Below, piece after piece: positions 31,837 through 35,333 of a stretch of 35,333 bases of DNA (its first letter is position 1; each line of letters opens with the position of its first letter). Origin of the DNA: a virus. The stretch is from IMG/VR virus record IMGVR_UViG_3300045283_000068, positions 1 to 35,333 of that record. The stretch is one strand, 5' to 3'. Under the pieces are notes generated by a model that saw only the letters and a list, made by a program, of their open reading frames with translations, did not search any database and was not told where the DNA came from. Position numbers and translations under genes: made by a program.

Positions 31837-33668
31837 CCGATGATTGGATTACACCACCTGATGACCATCCGGTAGATGCTAATGATTGGATTAGTGTACC
31901 TGATGATCATCCATATGTGACCGATCCTGTTCGTACTGCATATCAGGCAACTATGAATAATGTTGCCAAGCCGATTAATAATGTGGTTGGAAGTGTTGTT
32001 GGGGCGGCCTCTAGTTTAATTCCTGAAAAATTTAAACAAGGCGCTTCTGAATTTGGAAATTATCTTGCAAATGAAGATTTAATCACTTCCCCCGTTTATA
32101 CTGCCGCAAAAGAAGGGTTAACTCAAATCGGTGAGAATCTGGATGATTTAAAATCCTATAGCCCAGATTTAGCGCATGATTTACCGGCACTATCTCAAAA
32201 TGTACAGCTTGCTGGGAATATGGCATTGATAAAACCAGTCAGTGAAATTGCCGGAGTTGGCTTGAGTAAAACTGGCCAATCTATGGTTGAATCAGCAGCA
32301 GATGCCGCTCAGGCTAAGCGCAATAAAGAGATATTCGATATAATCACTCCAAAACAAACACCTACCATTGCTAAGGATTTAGGAACCCGCTCCACGTCAG
32401 AGGGGTTAAATGCTGTTCGCACCCCGCAACCTACTGATTTTGAGAACAAAATAATTAATACAGTTTCTGATCTTACTGACGAAAAGGGTAATCCTTTAAT
32501 TAAAAAAGGACAGCCATTGCATGAAACTTATAATAAACTTTCATCTGCAAATGAAGCCGAAGCTGAGGCATTAAAAGCCAAGCTTGCAGCATCTGATGCG
32601 GCAAACCCTAAGAATGCTATTATTCCGAAATCCGAAATTCTTGATACGGTGGCAAAGGAATTATCCCCGCTAGATAAGAATCCATATCTATCTGGTTCTA
32701 ATCATTTGGATACTGTTTTTAATGATTTAGCCTCGCAAATCCCAGAGGAAGGCGCAACAGCTTCGCAATTGTTGGATATTAGGAAAAAACTGGATAAAAA
32801 TATTGCAAAATATAAAGGTGAAGGTGGATTAGATCCTGTAAGAGAGAATGCTTTCACTGAAGCAGGAAAGATTGTACGTCAGACTACTAATGATATTGTT
32901 GCCAATAAATATCCTGATGCTGCTGTGCGAAAATCTTTAGATAAGCAATTTCATATTTATAATGCAATGGATGCTGTAGAAACTAAGATACCAACACAAT
33001 CTGCTACTAGAATTGGTAGAACTTTAGATAAAGTACGCCCATTCCTTCCGAAAACTGTTGCTGGTGCCTTAGAAAGTGGTGCATTGCTTGGAGCTGGGTA
33101 TGCCCTCCCTGCATCTGTTTCATTACCATTGGCTGGCATTGGTGCAACTGGATATGGGGCTTACAAGATACTAACATCTCCTACGGTACAAAAAGCTTTT
33201 GGTTTAACCTTAGACAAAGCAGGACAAATTTTACGAGGGGGAAAACCATTGGCTACTGATGAGGCGCAGGCTATTATAAAAATGCTTCCTAATGCTGACA
33301 AGAAACTTGCCCTTCCAGCGCCTGATACAATTTATGCTGGTGGTCGAAGCAAGCAGCCAATTCCATTAACACCAGAAGAAAAAGCTGCATCAGATGCACT
33401 TCAGAATAAGGCCGTAGAAACTGGATTAACTTCAGATGTGCAAAAAGCTCAGCAAAAGGCCAAAATATCAGAATACGAAAGAAATAATCCTGCCAACAAA
33501 TTTTTTAATACGGTTAGAAATAAGCCAATTAAGAAAAGCCAAACTGCATTACATCCGGATACTGGTGATGTAAGAAAAATATTTCCAGATAAAGATGAGT
33601 ATTCCAAAGGTGGATCGGTGCGTAAAAATTTAACCGCTGAATTCTTAGCAACAAGGAAAAAAGCATGA
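31833..33668 (+). CDS. Predicted internal virion/ejection protein, large
   Basis: This 611-residue protein begins with two 14-residue repeats of DWI(T/S)xPDDHP (4-13 and 18-27). It has helices through about 400, then a Gly/Ala-rich hydrophobic stretch (AGALESGALLGAGYALPASV, followed by a second helix) that could insert in a membrane, then charged helices and the C-terminal KGG motif YSKGGSVRKNLTAEFLATRKK. No transglycosylase motif (as in some P22 or T7 counterparts) is seen. Overlap with the previous gene is ATGA. A channel-forming ejection role is inferred. Confidence 0.6.
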   Translation: MTDDWITPPDDHPVDANDWISVPDDHPYVTDPVRTAYQATMNNVAKPINNVVGSVVGAASSLIPEKFKQGASEFGNYLANEDLITSPVYTAAKEGLTQIGENLDDLKSYSPDLAHDLPALSQNVQLAGNMALIKPVSEIAGVGLSKTGQSMVESAADAAQAKRNKEIFDIITPKQTPTIAKDLGTRSTSEGLNAVRTPQPTDFENKIINTVSDLTDEKGNPLIKKGQPLHETYNKLSSANEAEAEALKAKLAASDAANPKNAIIPKSEILDTVAKELSPLDKNPYLSGSNHLDTVFNDLASQIPEEGATASQLLDIRKKLDKNIAKYKGEGGLDPVRENAFTEAGKIVRQTTNDIVANKYPDAAVRKSLDKQFHIYNAMDAVETKIPTQSATRIGRTLDKVRPFLPKTVAGALESGALLGAGYALPASVSLPLAGIGATGYGAYKILTSPTVQKAFGLTLDKAGQILRGGKPLATDEAQAIIKMLPNADKKLALPAPDTIYAGGRSKQPIPLTPEEKAASDALQNKAVETGLTSDVQKAQQKAKISEYERNNPANKFFNTVRNKPIKKSQTALHPDTGDVRKIFPDKDEYSKGGSVRKNLTAEFLATRKKA

Positions 33669-33979
33669 CAATCCTAGAAGAACTTCAAGCAATATCCCAT
33701 GTCCGAGTCATCTACGAAGATGCAGATAAGATATTCTGCTCTGTGCGTGTGACGGTTAAGCGTATGGAGAAAATTAGCTCCGGTTCAATGATGTTCGACC
33801 ATGCACGCTATCTGACGCTTGGCCAATTGGTTGTGTTCACAGATAAAGAAGTCGAGCACGATCAAGGTGGTGCATTATTTTTCAAAATGGAAGATGCGAT
33901 AGACGTGGTTAATAATATCGCTGATTACATTACCAAAGAAAAAGAAGCACCAGAAGATTGTATTTTGATAGGTGAATAG
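33665..33979 (+). CDS. Small hypothetical phage protein (104 aa)
   Basis: A 104-residue protein with mixed strands and helices, TILEELQAISHVRVIYEDADKIF, split by strands, then LTLGQLVVFTDKEVEHD. Its ATG overlaps the large ejection gene (ATGA). I recognise no family. In this position (after ejection proteins, before the last fibre) small proteins with a virion or fibre-assembly role occur. A second possibility is a regulatory protein. Confidence 0.55.
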   Translation: MTILEELQAISHVRVIYEDADKIFCSVRVTVKRMEKISSGSMMFDHARYLTLGQLVVFTDKEVEHDQGGALFFKMEDAIDVVNNIADYITKEKEAPEDCILIGE

Positions 33980-33981
33980 AG

Positions 33982-35333
33982 ATGTCAGTATTGAAAGCTA
34001 TTGCGAGTAATTCAGGTGGCGGCGGCGGCGGAACTATATCCTCCATTACTTCTACTGGATCGACGATTAGTGTTACAAATCCTAGTGGCCCAATCACAAA
34101 TGTAGATATTGCGCTTAGTCACAATAATACATGGCCGAGTATCCAAACTTTTAATATAGTTAATATCCCAACCACAACCAATACACCCATTGGGCTTATA
34201 GAGCAAAACGGCACTCCGCTTCTGCATACTTATACCCCAGCAACCGCTGGCACTCTCCCCAATCTTTTTCTTGGTAACAATGTCGGAAATTTTACCACGA
34301 CAAGTTTGGGTGCTGGCTACGGTGCTAACATAGGCATCGGCGTTGACGTACTTGCTAATAATACTACTGGTTTTCAAAATACAGCTCTTGGGTATAGAGC
34401 GCTTTGGCAAAATACAGAGGGGTCAGGGAACGTAGCCCTTGGTTATCAAGCGTTACGCTTCAATACTACAGGCGGTGGAAATTTTGCTCTTGGATTTAAT
34501 ACCCTGGCCTCGAATCTTGACGGTATTCACAATTTAGCTATCGGTGAAAGTACACTTGCTCTTAACGATCACGGGACAGGTAATATAGGATTTGGGTATC
34601 AATCCAACTTTAATAATATCAGCAATTATAACATTGGCATCGGTTATTTTGCACTTCGGAGTAATACTACCGGCACTGGTAATGTTGGTATCGCAGTTGA
34701 TGCTCTTTTTTCCAATACTACCGGGAATTATTCTGTTGGCATCGGATTTGCGGCTGGATTCTATGCCACGACAGGAGCTTCAGATAATATCTTTATTGGT
34801 TTCCAGGCTGGTGATGGAGATGAGACAGCGCCATACCGCTCACTAATAGATACAAGGTGCATCTACCTTGGAGAATATACTAGCCGCGAACCAGGTACGG
34901 CTCCTAATTCTAATCCACTAGATCGCGCTATAGCTATTGGCTTCAATGCTAAAGTTGGAGCAAATAATTCATGCGTTCTTGGCGGAAGTGGGGCCGATGC
35001 TCTGAATTTCGGTGTTCAGGTAACAGTACCAACGGCACGAATTCATCTCCCTGCTGGCACTGCCACCGCCGGTACTGCACCACTAAAACTCACTTCTGGA
35101 ACAGCGCTATCTTCTGCTGAAGATGGGGTGATGGAATATGATAGCAGTCATTTATATTTTACCATCGGAAGTACGAGGTATCAGTTAGATCAGCAGACGG
35201 GAGCGCCGGGGCTGGGGGCGGTGCTTGCGGTAAGTAATGATGGCGGCGCGCATGATATAACTAATGTTGGAAATGCTACCGTTAGCAATTTAACAAGCTC
35301 TTGTAAATTCGCCGCGTCGGATAAATACGCTTG
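33982..35333 (+). CDS. Tail fibre protein 3 with NTTG repeats, 3' partial
   Basis: The frame is open from ATG at 33982 through the end of the window (450 codons visible). It starts MSVLKAIASNSGGGGGG, with a Gly hinge, then a beta part (SVTNPSGPITNVDIALSHNN, a fibre motif). From 34351 come eight 17-residue repeats of the form LxxNTTGxxNxALGxxA. The following domain (RAIAIGFNAKVGANNSCVLGG, then TARIHLPAGTATAG and DGVMEYDSSHLYFTIGS) is typical of the fibre segment before a C-terminal tip or chaperone domain, which lies outside the window. Such repeats form stalks of trimeric adhesins. It is at least 450 residues. Confidence 0.82.
   Translation, partial: MSVLKAIASNSGGGGGGTISSITSTGSTISVTNPSGPITNVDIALSHNNTWPSIQTFNIVNIPTTTNTPIGLIEQNGTPLLHTYTPATAGTLPNLFLGNNVGNFTTTSLGAGYGANIGIGVDVLANNTTGFQNTALGYRALWQNTEGSGNVALGYQALRFNTTGGGNFALGFNTLASNLDGIHNLAIGESTLALNDHGTGNIGFGYQSNFNNISNYNIGIGYFALRSNTTGTGNVGIAVDALFSNTTGNYSVGIGFAAGFYATTGASDNIFIGFQAGDGDETAPYRSLIDTRCIYLGEYTSREPGTAPNSNPLDRAIAIGFNAKVGANNSCVLGGSGADALNFGVQVTVPTARIHLPAGTATAGTAPLKLTSGTALSSAEDGVMEYDSSHLYFTIGSTRYQLDQQTGAPGLGAVLAVSNDGGAHDITNVGNATVSNLTSSCKFAASDKYA
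34351..34755 (+). repeat. Eight 17-residue repeats in the tail fibre stalk
   Basis: Units begin LANNTTGFQNTALGYRA, LWQNTEGSGNVALGYQA, LRFNTTGGGNFALGFNT and so on. Seven units are 17 residues and one is 16. The DNA repeat (51 bases) is diverged, so this is a protein-level repeat. A ninth, degenerate unit follows to about 34812. The pattern resembles the left-handed beta-roll type of trimeric adhesin heads. Confidence 0.85.

Noticed and set aside
34012-34410. 132-residue minus-strand frame at the last fibre gene
   Set aside because: It is antisense to the repeated fibre coding sequence. The + strand frame continues uninterrupted to the window end with clear fibre repeats.
1-35333. tRNA genes, CRISPR arrays, integrase, attachment sites, insertion sequences
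   Set aside because: Gaps between genes are too short for most of these (longest about 128 bases), no cloverleaf or regularly spaced repeat was recognised, and no integrase or transposase frame was found.

Overview
This window reads as part of the genome of a tailed bacteriophage (Caudoviricetes) with podovirus-type architecture, probably an uncultured phage contig open at both ends. Evidence for a phage: terminase large subunit, portal, acidic scaffold, HK97-fold-type capsid protein, head-tail adaptor and nozzle-like proteins, predicted ejection proteins and several tail fibres in one tightly packed + strand series. No tape measure, sheath or tail-tube genes are seen. The DNA is AT-rich, and starts use ATG, GTG and TTG with many ATGA/GTGA overlaps. 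The host cannot be named. Heptose/LPS-type sugar genes and TTGACA/TAnnnT promoters suggest a Gram-negative bacterium (inference).

Layout. (1) 1-6952 is a carbohydrate cassette. On the + strand it holds the 3' part of a SAM methyltransferase and the alpha and beta subunits of a thiamine-diphosphate (ThDP) E1 enzyme. Converging on these from the - strand is a five-gene operon: transaldolase, two NAD-dependent sugar epimerase/dehydratases, a bifunctional nucleotidyltransferase/PfkB kinase of the HldE type with its two domains in reversed order, and a compact nucleotide-sugar-dehydrogenase-like protein without the usual catalytic Cys. The contig begins with a perfect 31-bp inverted repeat that is probably a fold-back artefact. 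(2) 7018-13618 holds packaging and head genes: TerL, a large portal, a 43-residue basic protein, a small helical protein, a GroES-like (Cpn10) protein, scaffold and a conserved small protein. (3) 13621-15034 is an inserted glycosyltransferase/O-methyltransferase pair. (4) 15035-19130 has a promoter and structured leader, then a decoration-like protein, the major capsid protein, two related beta-rich virion proteins and small proteins. (5) 19140-28108 holds connector and tail genes: an adaptor carrying an inserted discoidin-like domain, a zinc-ribbon protein, tail fibres, a glycine-rich adhesin-like protein, a second adaptor-like protein and a nozzle-like protein. (6) 28112-33979 holds predicted ejection or internal virion proteins, including a GNAT-like protein. 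(7) 33982-end is a tail fibre with 17-residue NTTG repeats, truncated by the window end.

How the genes may work together. The structural genes form a nearly complete podovirus virion module. Replication, lysis, small terminase and integrase genes are not in the window. The sugar cassette looks able to supply, activate and isomerise a sugar phosphate, possibly a heptose, into a nucleotide-activated sugar. The glycosyltransferase and O-methyltransferase among the head genes could attach and cap such a sugar on virion or host-surface material. That link is my inference, and it is the part of the window most likely to be an undescribed system.
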